From Phlyctochytrium arcticum (Eukaryota > Chytridiomycota > Chytridiomycetes > Chytridiales > Chytridiaceae): a stretch of 64,000 bases of DNA. The position numbers and the translations under genes are program-made. Below, piece by piece: positions 24,539 to 34,624 of this stretch. The DNA is taken from contig JAHLKI010000010.1 of NCBI GenBank assembly GCA_025602905.1, forward strand, positions 844,260-908,259. Direction: 5' to 3'. Numbering within the stretch: the first letter of the stretch is position 1; each line of letters begins with the position of its first letter. Under the pieces are notes generated by a model. That model worked only from the letters and a program-made list of their open reading frames with translations. It was not told where the DNA came from and searched no databases.

Positions 24539-26105
24539 GTAGCTTCGTAATTCGTCCGTTGAAACTTGAAAGACCTTTGGTCTCCTTGAAAGTGCGCCAA
24601 ACCGGTGATGACAGTACCAGTTCTATCAAGTACACAGCCACCCAATTTCTCAGGCGTTTTGCGTTGCTGACTGGAGGTACAGTAGGTGTGGGGGGAGTTG
24701 GATCTCTGGTTTTTTGCCTCCATTGGTAAACTTGCAGCGTGCAGGACAATCAGCTCTTCAATACTCGCACCATATTATTTTGGGTTGTAAGATGCCTTGT
24801 TAAAGGGAAACTACTGTGATACCCTTACAACTGAGTTGTTTGTTCCCAGGCTTTTTTTATTGCGTAAACATCCCGGGGGCGATGGTCGAGTTTTCATGTT
24901 TCACCACACTTTCTTCATTGGTTATAGCCGATCAGTAGATTTAGCCGACTCTGCGACTGGACTCTCGGTTTACGATGAAGACCTGGAGATGGTACGCTAC
25001 AGCGTCGACATTCACGAAAATCATGCTTCCTGGTTATATGCACGACTTTTAGGAGCCAGGGCTGTGGATAAGTGGTTTGAAGAGCGGGGAGTTGAAAGCT
25101 GCAGGATCTGACCATCATCCCTCTTTTCTTGCGCTTTCCCCGGTGTTCAAGCTGCGAGTCATTAGAGCATCATGTTTTTCAAGAGGGTTATTTTGTTTCC
25201 TCCAAAAAACGCGAAGGGACTGTCAGCGACGCTTATGGCGCAACGCGGAGCGTGAGAAAACCGCGCACGTAAGCGCTGCGCATTGCATGCCGATTTGGCA
25301 GTTTCTTCCCAAGGGGGAAACAGAAGAAACTGTATGACTTCTGGGATCTTTTTGAACCCTTAGGGCGCTTTGGAGTTAAACACACAGATCAACCCAAGCT
25401 GATCGGTAAATGGACTGCTTGACTTTTACATCTGTTGTTGCTCATCAGTAGGTTCGGATGGCGAAAGACCCTTCAGACTTAAGACTTTATATCTCTGTAC
25501 GGTAGTTACTCAACGGTTGCCGGCGCACAAGATAGGATGCAAGATACGTCTTTCAGTCTTACCCACCACCATAATTTGTTTGCAGTTTTTCCGTGACAGT
25601 ATGCAGTCTTGAGTTTTCTGCGACCAGCTGATGTTTCTTCAGTCTTGCTCTTGTTTTTAACATTCCCCCGGTAGTCTTGCCAGCAATTAAAAAAAGGTTC
25701 AAGTGACTGTAACGCCGGTCATTTCTCCAATGACCTTTTCTGCCAAACTTTCGTTCAACAACCAAGTAGTTCATCTAATTAAATTAATAAGTATCGCCGA
25801 GACTTCAGAAAGTTCGATAGCGCATGCTGCAGTGTTACAGAAATTGAGAAATCCGGAAACCGCATCAATCCTTGGCCTCTTTGGCAGTCACGGCTCGGAT
25901 CGCGGCTAGGGTTGGAAATCGGCGCCACGCGTTGGGTTGGCCGCAATAAGAGCAGCGACCAAAAGATGCCAAGACAAACCTCGACAGTGTTAAATAGGAA
26001 CGAATGCGGCGGGCAGTATGGAGGAGCTACAAGTGAAATACCCACAGCCCTCCAATCCGCCCATCAGCAAAAACAACCTCGATCTTTGACAACAACAACG
26101 CAACA
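24539..26105. other. Intergenic, 1.6 kb, one unassigned frame
   Basis: Upstream of the PQ-loop gene (minus) and of the secreted protein (plus), so both promoters should lie here. A plus-strand frame at 24797-25111 encodes a peptide ending VDKWFEERGVESC that looks protein-like in its last 60 residues, but it has no neighbouring exon or recognised domain. The rest shows no feature. Confidence 0.35.
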
Positions 26106-26831
26106 ATGAAGCTCTCTACCACATCAACCGTCGGAGTTGGACTTTGTGTCCTGAGTACCCTCTCTTCTGCTCATGCGGCGGCAATCCGGCAAGAACCTGC
26201 AAGCGACCAAGCCCTCTCGTCCTATTGTATGTTGTTTGAAGGCTCACAAAGAAGTCAGTGCCTGGAAAAGTCATCAGGACAGATCGATACCATCGCGCTT
26301 CCCAGCATTGAGGCAAAAGAAAAACGGCAGGATGTTTCCATCTTCACATATCGTAAGTTCTACATGCCTTGCTTGTACATGTCAAAAGCTTGCATACTGA
26401 CTGCTTTTCCTCCTACAGTTGCAGATCTTGCGCATGAAGTGAGCGGGCGCTACCTAAGCCGGCGTGATGATGATGCCGACTGTGATAGTGATGGGGATGA
26501 TGCGGCAAGTGATTGTGACTCTGATGATGAAGGCGGTACGATCGTTACAGCTGGCACTGGCCAAACCACTGCCGGTGCCCCTCCCCAACCCACTCCCGGT
26601 GCCCCTCCCCAACCCGCTCCCGACCAACCCGCTCCGACCGTTACTGCCCAGCCCGCACCCACTGCCACCGGAGAACCCGCTCCAACCGTTACTGCCCAGC
26701 CCGCACCAACTGTCACTGGACAACCCGCAGAAGCTGTTAAAATCCGGCCCGCACAAGTCACCGGCCAGTCAGAGAAGCCAGTTCCTAAAAACGCGCTGCG
26801 ACGACGAACTAGCCGCGAAAGCAACTGGTGA
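26106..26831 (+). CDS. Secreted protein with Kex2-type sites and PAPT-rich repeats
   Basis: Exons 26106-26352 and 26419-26831 with a 66-bp GTAAGT...CAG intron; 219 residues. A clear signal peptide ends near residue 24 (LSTLSSAHA). A short domain with two cysteines (SSYCMLFEGSQRSQCLEK) follows, then KEKRQ, a likely Kex2/furin-type dibasic site, a second dibasic RR before an acidic Cys-containing tract (DCDSDGDDAASDCDSDDE), and a Pro/Ala/Thr-rich repeat region built on QPAPTVTA and PPQPTPGA units, likely O-glycosylated. The tail is basic. The intron length is a multiple of three, so retention would keep the frame; splicing is preferred because it joins IFTY to LADLAHEVS and removes a Cys/aromatic-rich insert. 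No named family; wall-associated or secreted in nature. Confidence 0.68.
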   Translation: MKLSTTSTVGVGLCVLSTLSSAHAAAIRQEPASDQALSSYCMLFEGSQRSQCLEKSSGQIDTIALPSIEAKEKRQDVSIFTYRKFYMPCLYMSKACILTAFPPTVADLAHEVSGRYLSRRDDDADCDSDGDDAASDCDSDDEGGTIVTAGTGQTTAGAPPQPTPGAPPQPAPDQPAPTVTAQPAPTATGEPAPTVTAQPAPTVTGQPAEAVKIRPAQVTGQSEKPVPKNALRRRTSRESNW

Positions 26832-28219
26832 ACTCAAGTCTTGGTAGTCGTGTGGCAGAGGATCTAGCTCGGTGCCATAATTCCCAACGCAACAACAATA
26901 TCCAACACCCTTGCCCAATTACCTTTTCCAACATATACATAGTTTTGGTACCAAATCAGTGCCATTTGTAAATATTTCTTGAATACAATACTTTGTCCGT
27001 GATTTAAATGTTCAAACAAGTTTAATCTCTCCAGTTCCTGCCATTACGGATGAAGAAGGAAGTTAAGCATCCATTTTTTTGATTCAACCCGTCCAAATCA
27101 TACCGAACTTGGTTGAAAATTTGTCCATACCTTCGGGTATTCCCGGGACCCGCGCTTAATCCACTTATGCACTCCGGTGAATTCCGAATACGGATGCTTC
27201 ATGCAACTCTCTTTACGCAGGTATCCTCAATTGTGCAAGCTGTCGCTTCAAAACCGTACGCATAACTGCTCATTTATAAAGATGGAATTTGATGTGGCTA
27301 TCCACAGCAAGTATGAGTTTGGAGAGAATGTGCGGGAATGTAGTCTGAGCAGAAAATACACATCCAACAAAAACGTGGGTTGGAGGTGGATGCGACAAGC
27401 AAAGGTTGGGTAGTCACCGGTTCATAATTGATTTTTTCTGACGCGTTTTTGGCCTGGTGTCACGAAGTCCTTCGGACAGATTCTCGAAGAATGCAATACA
27501 GCGTCCATCTTACGTCCTAACAAGAAAAGGACAACGGATTCGGATTCCTGACGCTGAGGAGCATAGCTGGACAGAGCGTTTTTTCCCAAATATCCCTTTT
27601 TCAAAAATCAAGATGTTCAAGCATTTTGAAGCTTTTCGCATTTTTTTTCCGGCAGTCTGATCCGAAGTTATACTCACATGTACGGTATAAAATACTAGGG
27701 AGATTGGACGAGTCAAAGGGTCTTGTCACTATAGAGCATGCGTTGATGTCAAGTTGATGGACAAGCGCTGGTTATTAGTAAAAATTACCAAACCGCGTCA
27801 CAAAAAATGAATTTTCTCCCGATAGACACAAATACTCCAAAAAAAGCGCTCTGTCCAGCTATGCTCCTCAGCGTCAGGAATCCGAATCCGTTGTCCTTTT
27901 CTTGTTAGGACGTAAGATGGACGCTGTATTGCATTCTTCCAGAAAACACGTTTTTCAGCAGCCTGTCCGAGCACTGTGTAACCCGACTTTACTAGTGAGC
28001 TCCGCCGAGCTCCGTCAGAAAAAAACCGCGTTTTTAACTAGTGAACCGGTTACCCTTAAAATTGCAATAATGCAAATTGGGTCTTTGCCTTCCACAAAGC
28101 CGGGAAAAACAATACTCGTGCTAAGGTATGCCACCGCTTCCCAACAACGTCCTCCCTAAAATCCCAAGGGGTGGAGTAATACGTGCTACTACTCTTGCCG
28201 CAACTACCTTCATCGCAAA
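26832..28219. other. Intergenic, 1.4 kb, dominated by a long perfect inverted repeat
   Basis: No gene was found. 26900-27480 and 27950-28200 are AT-rich without features. The centre holds the 93-bp perfect inverted repeat listed separately. Confidence 0.5.
27486..27939. repeat. 93-bp perfect inverted repeat with a 268-bp spacer
   Basis: Arm 1 is 27486-27578 and arm 2 is 27847-27939; read base by base, arm 2 is the exact reverse complement of arm 1. Pairing decays quickly on both sides (partial matches in T-rich flanks). The spacer is not itself self-complementary over long stretches. Transcribed from either strand it would form a 93-bp duplex stem. It could be a foldback/MITE-like element or a hairpin-RNA locus. 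No coding frame crosses both arms, and no flanking target duplication was recognised. Confidence 0.93.
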
Positions 28220-29751
28220 ATGTATGAAGTATATACAGGCGATGATCACCTATTCGCCTTTCACAGGCTACCCAAGGATGCTAATGGTCAGTGTTGTTTG
28301 AAGAGGAGAGAAGATTTTTGCTTAAATGAACCGCTCAACTTTTCCCTTGTGTAGGCGCACCGATGTCTATGGGCAACTGGGGAAAGGCACTCAACATTGC
28401 GGTCCTCGTACTTACAGCCATTAATGTCTGTTGTTCTGGCTATATTGTTTATCAGTGGTGGCACATAAGGAGCAAAGCAAGTTTCAACTTTTGGTATTTC
28501 AAAGCCATCACTGCATTAACCGTGGAGGGGCGTTTCCAAGTAACATCCCGCATCTTTTTCAGAGTTCTCGTGTACACCATCTTGGGCGAGATAACTTTCC
28601 AGGGTGCCTGCTTGATAGCGTGTATTCTTCGATTGGCAAAGGTTCATATTACCGAGAACTCATTTGCATGCCAAGGTCTGGCTTTCATCGTACTGTACTC
28701 GGTCACTGTGTAAGTTCCCACGGTCTGTTTCTTCCAGCGTCCTACTTATTTACCTGTGTGATTTTTGCAGTAAGGCACAGTGGATCTCATGTGTAGCTTT
28801 GAACTCTTACTTTGCGGTCGTCAAACAAGTCCGTTTGACTTCGAGACAGGAGCTTTGGTTTCACCTTTGGTGCTGGGGAAGTCCTCTTCTGTACATGACG
28901 ATCCCTTTCTGGGGTATCAGGGGAGGCGCACCTCAATATGGATTCCGTAATGAAGCGTGGTGCGGCATTCGACCCGGAACCCCAGCTGGCCTGGCAATCA
29001 TTTGCTTGGGCTTCTTTGCAGCTCCAATGACTATCATGACTTTCAGTTACGGATCCATCATGTGGAAGGTTTACGGAATTAACAAGTCACTAAAGGCCAG
29101 CGGCAGAAACGACCCGGGGCTTACAACACAGTTTTCCTCCGAACCGCTGCAAAAGCCTGCCAACAACATCACCAGTGAACAATTGAGGGTGATGTGGACA
29201 ATGGTAGCCTATCTTGTGGCATGTGAGTGGAGCCATTTTCTTTACATCATCCTATTCTTTTCCTAATTATGTGTCGAACCCTTCCTTAAGTTTTGATAGC
29301 ATGGGCTCCCTCATTGGTGGACTTTATGTTGGAATTGTACGGCGTAAGTTGAAAAGTGCTAGTCACATACTATATACAAACTTTGCGATTAACCGTTGCT
29401 TCCAATTTTAGCGTGAATACATTACCCCGGGATGGGTTGAATTTTTCGCCCTCAGTGTCTGCCACACAACGGGAATAATAGTGAGTGGATGGAACCTATT
29501 CTTTTTTCAATACTCTGAGAGCGATGAATAATGCCTTTCCTTTTAAGAACTGTGTGGTTTATTCGCGAACACACAACTCGGCTGCCTACAAGGATGCCGA
29601 CTCTCATGGAGGGGCATCTTCGTCAACCAAAAATGCGGAAAGGAGTGTAACCGAGAGAAGAAGTAGAAGTAGATTGGGGAGCCATACATCAATTCACCAT
29701 CCTAATGTGCACAACGGACAATTTCTCACTGATGAAGAACTGGATATTTAG
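28220..29751 (+). CDS. cAMP-receptor-like seven-transmembrane GPCR
   Basis: Six exons: 28220-28286, 28355-28709, 28771-29222, 29300-29343, 29412-29480 and 29548-29751; 1191 nt, 396 residues, all phases consistent. Seven hydrophobic helices are visible, beginning LNIAVLVLTAINVCCSGYIVY. A Cys ahead of TM3 (NSFACQGLAF) and one in extracellular loop 2 (NEAWCGI) would form the conserved GPCR disulfide. TM7 (ALSVCHTTGIINCVVYSRT) has the N..VY end typical of the Dictyostelium cAR/class E-like group. The cytosolic tail is rich in Ser/Arg clusters, likely kinase targets. The short first exon (22 codons plus one base) was placed because it gives a phase-matched join to the exon carrying ATG 28363; translation could instead start there. 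Ligand unknown. Known for the family: such receptors couple to heterotrimeric G proteins in nutrient or cAMP sensing. Confidence 0.82.
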
Positions 29752-30409
29752 TAGACTATTCGGTAGACATTACATTCCAATACTCTCCAGTGCAGTATGA
29801 TACCCATGTAGTATGATGTATTTATCTTGGGAATTGTTACCTACGCTTCTAACCCATTTTAGTGGACACATATGTCTTTCTCACTGAACCGGGTTGATGA
29901 TCCTGCCTGTGGTCGCAGAAGGCATTGTATTGTCCGGAATGGTACTTACTTTTGGAAAACAATAGATTTTAATTGTTTTACATTTAACAGGACGTGACGT
30001 CCATCTATAATAACGAAAAAAAAGCCATGCATCACCTTTTTATGTTTTTTCGAGCTTCCGGTGACAGCTGTCACGGTCTCCTTACAATGACGTCGGGCCG
30101 CCATACGCCAGCAAAATGTAGGATAGATCCTGCATTATTTTGAATGGTTGCCTGAATATCCGCTGGTTTCTGATCGGGAATCGAGAGAGGATAATGCGGG
30201 CTATAACTTTTGTACATTGATCTGTGGTCGAAGACCCTAAGCTCGCTGTATTCTCAAAGTCGAGTATACGGCAGTGACGTGAGACGAGAAATCTATAAAG
30301 ACAAGCCCCGTCACACAACACGCTCGTCAAATCGATGAGTTTAGTTTCCCCCCTGGTATAAACAAGCACTTTTCCATCTGCATCACAGCGCAATCTTTCC
30401 CACAACCCC
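29752..30409. promoter_or_regulatory. Intergenic upstream of branching enzyme
   Basis: About 660 bp holding the GPCR 3' end and the branching-enzyme promoter. The last 60 bp are C-rich (CAATCTTTCCCACAACCCC before the ATG). A minus-strand frame at 30082-30411 is not credible as a gene. Confidence 0.4.
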
Positions 30410-33224
30410 ATGCCTGCCGCTCATCCCACGTCTACACAGCAACAACAGCAACTGAAAGCTACCGCCATGGCCACGACAAAGGCCGCCCAGAAACAGCCGC
30501 AACTGGACGCCATCTTGAGGGATGACCCATACCTCGTCCCATACAAGGGCGCCATTGAGCACCGGTAGGTTTTACGCATGAGTTTAGAGGAAGGACAGCA
30601 TCAGAATCAATCTGCGCTGCCTTCTGATCTGTTTCCTGATGTGCTAATCGTTGCATGTGGGTGGGTAGACTTCGTCTCTTCTCTGACTGGAAGCAAAAAA
30701 TTGAGACCGACGAGGGCGGATATGACAAATTCACCCGCGGTTGGGAAAACCTCGGTTTCAATGTTACCAAGGATGCCATCACATATCGCGAATGGGCACC
30801 TGGCGCTACTCAGGCCTTCCTTTTCGGTGAATTCAGTAAGTGTAAATAAACACAGCAATGAGGCGAAATGATCTAACCCCTGGCTGCGTGCAGATAACTG
30901 GAACCGCGACAGTCACCCTATGAAAAAGAATCAGTTTGGCGTATTCGAAATCGTCCTCCCAAACAAACCAAATAGCGAACTTGCCATCCCCCACAATACC
31001 AAAGTCAAGGTATGCTTTGGAGGTCAATGTTAATTGAGATTGACCATTGACTAATCAAATGCGACAGATTTGCTTTGTAAAACCTGATGGTCAACGCATA
31101 GAACGCGTGCCTGCCCTCATCAAGCGTGCTGTGCAAGATTTGGAAGTTAGCCCCGCTTATGAAGGTGTTTTCTGGCACCCAAAACAAAAGTACGTCTTTA
31201 AGAACAAGCCTCCACCAAAGCCCACGGACTTGCGTATCTACGAATCTCACGGTACGTAAAATGACTGTTTCTTTTTTGTTGTTGAATATGTAAACTGATT
31301 TCGAAAGCTAGTTGGAATCTCGTCGCCCGAACCGCGCGTAGCTTCGTACCGCGACTTCCGCGAAAAGACACTACCTCGCATTGCGCGCCTCGGTTACAAT
31401 GTCATTCAACTGATGGCCGTCATGGAGCACCCCTACTACGCTAGTTTTGGTTACCAAGTCACCAACTTTTTTGCACCTACAAGTCGATGCGGTACTCCTG
31501 AAGATCTGATGGAATTGGTTGACGCTGCCCATGGCATGGGCATCACAGTGCTACTTGATGTTGTCCACTCGCATTCGTCCAAGAATGTTTTGGATGGAAT
31601 CAACGAGTTTGATGGTACCGACCACTGCTACTTCCATGAAGGCCCCCGCGGTCGGCACGAATTGTGGGACAGCCGTCTCTTTAACTATGGTCACCATGAA
31701 GTACTTCGATTTTTGTTGTCCAACCTTCGATACTGGGTTGTGGAATTCGGTTTTGATGGATTCCGTTTCGACGGTGTTACCAGTATGCTATACCATCACC
31801 ATGGCTTGGGCACTGGCTTTGGCGGAGGTTACGACGATTACTTTGGTGGAGCAGTCGATGTCGAAGCCATTGTTTACATGATGCTGGTAATGACAGTAAC
31901 AGGGTCTTTTTTCTTTGAGTCATTGCTTATATCGGTAAAACCAGGCAAACGACATGATCCACAAACTGCACCCTCATGTTCTCACAATTGCAGAAGGTTT
32001 GAATCGTCGCAAAACTTACAAAGTTATAACAATTTGTTTATACCTGGTTGCCTGTAGATGTCTCTGGTATGCCAACACTGTGCCGACCAGTCGAAGAGGG
32101 CGGTATCGGCTTTGATTACCGCTTGGCGATGGCCATTCCTGACATGTGGATTAAGCTTTTGAAGGAGACAAAGGTACATAACGGTCGCCCTTTGTCAATA
32201 ACAGTTTGATATTGACGCGTCTCTTTTGCAGGATGAGGACTGGGATATGGGCAAGATCGTTCACACGCTCATTAACCGTCGCTGGAAGGTGAGGATTGCG
32301 ATTAACATCTGATACGTCATGTTGAAGTAAAATTAACTTATTTATATAGGAACCAACCATTGCCTACTGCGAAAGTCACGATCAAGCTCTGGTCGGCGAC
32401 AAAACCATTGCCTTCTGGCTTATGGACAAGGAAATGTACACCAACATGTCAGACTTGACCGAGCTCACACCTGTCATTGACCGAGGCTTGGCCTTGCACA
32501 AAATGATTCGTTTGCTGACCCACGGATTGGGCGGTGAAGGTTACTTGAACTTTATGGGTAACGAGTTTGGACACCCAGAGTGGCTCGACTTTCCCCGTGC
32601 AGGCAACAACAGCAGGTTTGGCGTCTTGTTATTTCAATTTCCAATTTTGTCAGTCTTTTGACCAACATTCGCATAGTTTCCATTACGCGCGACGACAGTA
32701 CAATCTGCCCGACGATCACATGTTGCGTTACCGATACTTGAACGACTTTGATCAGGCTATGCAACATTTGGAGGCCAAATACCACTGGTTCAACTCTGGT
32801 CATGTAAGTAGCATATTCGGACTCTATAGGATCACAGTCTGATCGTAGTTCCGCTCTTCTCCAGTACGTATCTTTGAAGCACGAAGGCGACAAAATCATT
32901 ACCTTTGAGCGCGGCAACCTCCTTTGGATCTTTAACTTCCACCCCAGCCAGTCATTCTCGGACTACCGTATCGGTACAGAGTGGGCGGGTACCTACCGTG
33001 TCGTTTTGGACACTGACTGGAAAGAGTTTGGCGGACACGAGCGTGTTGATCGCAAGGGTGTCTACCACAGCTCTCCTGGACCCTGGAACGACCGTAAAAA
33101 CTTTATCCAGGTATGTCTCGGTGCTGAGAATGACTTTTGAAAACGTGACCGATGGACCTAACGGAATTCTCCCTTTTAGGTGTACATTCCTAGCCGCTCT
33201 GCGCTGGTTTTGAGCCACTCGTAA
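30410..33224 (+). CDS. GLC3: 1,4-alpha-glucan (glycogen) branching enzyme
   Basis: Twelve exons from ATG 30410 to TAA 33224: 30410-30564, 30669-30835, 30894-31009, 31068-31251, 31312-31886, 31945-31996, 32058-32173, 32232-32288, 32350-32615, 32677-32803, 32865-33110 and 33180-33224. They sum to 2106 nt, 701 residues, matching eukaryotic GBE1 (about 702). Order: N-terminal CBM48 region ([15 protein letters not shown]), GH13 barrel, C-terminal beta domain. Catalytic regions are intact: [21 protein letters not shown] with nucleophile D361; IAEDVSGMP with acid/base E416; [11 protein letters not shown] with D485. These residues sit four positions beyond those of the human enzyme. Reaction: cuts alpha-1,4 chains and re-joins them by alpha-1,6 bonds in cytosolic glycogen. 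It is convergent with the derlin gene, about 200 bp apart. A glycogen-targeting PP1 subunit lies 12 kb downstream. Confidence 0.97.
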
Positions 33225-33420
33225 GAGAGTCGGCTTTGATGTTCGGGCGTTTTCTCTTTGTTTATAAGAACCATTGTATCGCATATTAAAAAATGATACA
33301 GCAGATAGTGTTTATGGTAGTGTAAATCACACATGGATTGAAAATGGTATATATATACGTGGGGACGAACTTGGTAGAGGAGTGTGGAAATGGATGATGT
33401 ATGGCGGTTTGGGTGGGAAT

Positions 33421-34347
33421 CTATCTACGCACTCCTCCAGGTGCTCCAATGCTGGGACCCGCGCCGGCTGCGACATTAGCGAGCCAAGACCACCATGCAT
33501 GGACCTTACTTGAAAAGTAGCTCACAGCAGTTTGTCCATCATCCCTTCGAAGGTCCATCGTTCCGCAGACCACCAATGCGGCAATCAACCCCTTCACCAT
33601 CAACTTCCATGTCGTCAGCCCTCCGACCACGCAAAGCGCCATGGGCATATACACTGGCTGCAACTGCACGACTCCAAACAGGGACACGGGGGCCGAGACG
33701 GTCGTCAATGCCCAGATCCAGCGCAACGCGTATTCCATGGCCGGGTACATGGGGTACGGAAAGATGAGGTTTGATGAGGGGCGAGATGGGATGGCTGGGG
33801 CGATGAACTCGAGGGATAAGAGGGTGACTGCTGCCAAAAGTTGGGCAGTCAGGAAGGGAGGAAGGGGTCTCACTATCCGTTGAATAACGGTTTGTAGACT
33901 GGAACTTGATGACTTGATCAAATCTTGTGGTGGTGGTGGTGATGATGATGAGGCCAGAGATCGACCGGATGTTGCCACATACGGTTCAGGCTCGCCCCCG
34001 GCCTTAACTCCCCTAAACCACCGTTCCAATGGAGCCTGCCAAAACAACAACCCAAGCGCCCGCTGCCCAACCTCCAAAACCCCCATCCCCGTCACCGCAA
34101 AACTCGTCACTCCCCTCCATACCTGCCAGTACGGCGCGCTGACCAGCCGTGGATGGAACAGGAGGGCCCGGTAGGGAGTTAACCCCAGGAGATGGGTCAA
34201 GTGCAGGCCGCAACCTATAGTTGCTTGGAGGTAGGTTACGGGCGATGCGGTTGCGTGCGAGCGGGCGACTTCCCGTAGGGAGGTGGGGGATATCCCGGTG
34301 ACGGTAATGACGGTCGTGAGGAGGTTGGAAAGTGCGGCGGGGTCCAT
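33421..34347 (-). CDS. Derlin (Der1-like) ER membrane protein
   Basis: A single minus-strand exon of 308 residues. It has the derlin layout: N-terminal helix, then PYWQVWRGVTSFA (matching the family's Q.WR..T.F), several hydrophobic helices, and MALCVVGGLTTWKLMVKGLIAALV near the C-terminus. No rhomboid Ser/His catalytic pair is evident, as expected for derlins. Known role: retrotranslocation channel/adaptor in ER-associated degradation. Compared with yeast Der1 (about 211 residues) it is enlarged, mainly by a Ser/Pro-rich loop (SLASSSSPPPPQDLIKSSSSS) between helices. It shares a short 277-bp divergent promoter region with BRE/BABAM2. The family call rests on the layout and two motifs, so orthology within derlins is not assigned. 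Confidence 0.75.
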   Translation of the reverse strand: MDPAALSNLLTTVITVTGISPTSLREVARSHATASPVTYLQATIGCGLHLTHLLGLTPYRALLFHPRLVSAPYWQVWRGVTSFAVTGMGVLEVGQRALGLLFWQAPLERWFRGVKAGGEPEPYVATSGRSLASSSSPPPPQDLIKSSSSSLQTVIQRIVRPLPPFLTAQLLAAVTLLSLEFIAPAIPSRPSSNLIFPYPMYPAMEYALRWIWALTTVSAPVSLFGVVQLQPVYMPMALCVVGGLTTWKLMVKGLIAALVVCGTMDLRRDDGQTAVSYFSSKVHAWWSWLANVAAGAGPSIGAPGGVRR

Positions 34348-34624
34348 GATTGATTTCCTTTTCTTTCTTGGGTTCCCCTGTCCTTCTCTTATTCTATTGT
34401 AGCTTGACTCGGATCTGGTGGTTTGCCGTTGGGCTCAAGAGAAATGGTTGAATTTGAACGGAATGGAAAAATTGGTGGCGGACTTTTGGGTGCGGCAAAG
34501 CAAAACTTCGAACATTTCGTGACCAATCCCAAGATCAAATCCCCAGAAAAACAAAACCTATCCCAAACAACAATGCCCCACCTCACACCAAGCTCCCAAA
34601 CCCCATAGCCAAAAAGAACAAGTC

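Noticed and set aside
24797..25111. Plus-strand frame of 104 codons ending VDKWFEERGVESC
   Set aside because: The last 60 residues look protein-like, but there is no upstream exon with a matching phase, no domain and no downstream exon.
34348..34624. Possible extra gene between derlin and BRE
   Set aside because: Only short overlapping frames in 277 bp; best read as a bidirectional promoter.
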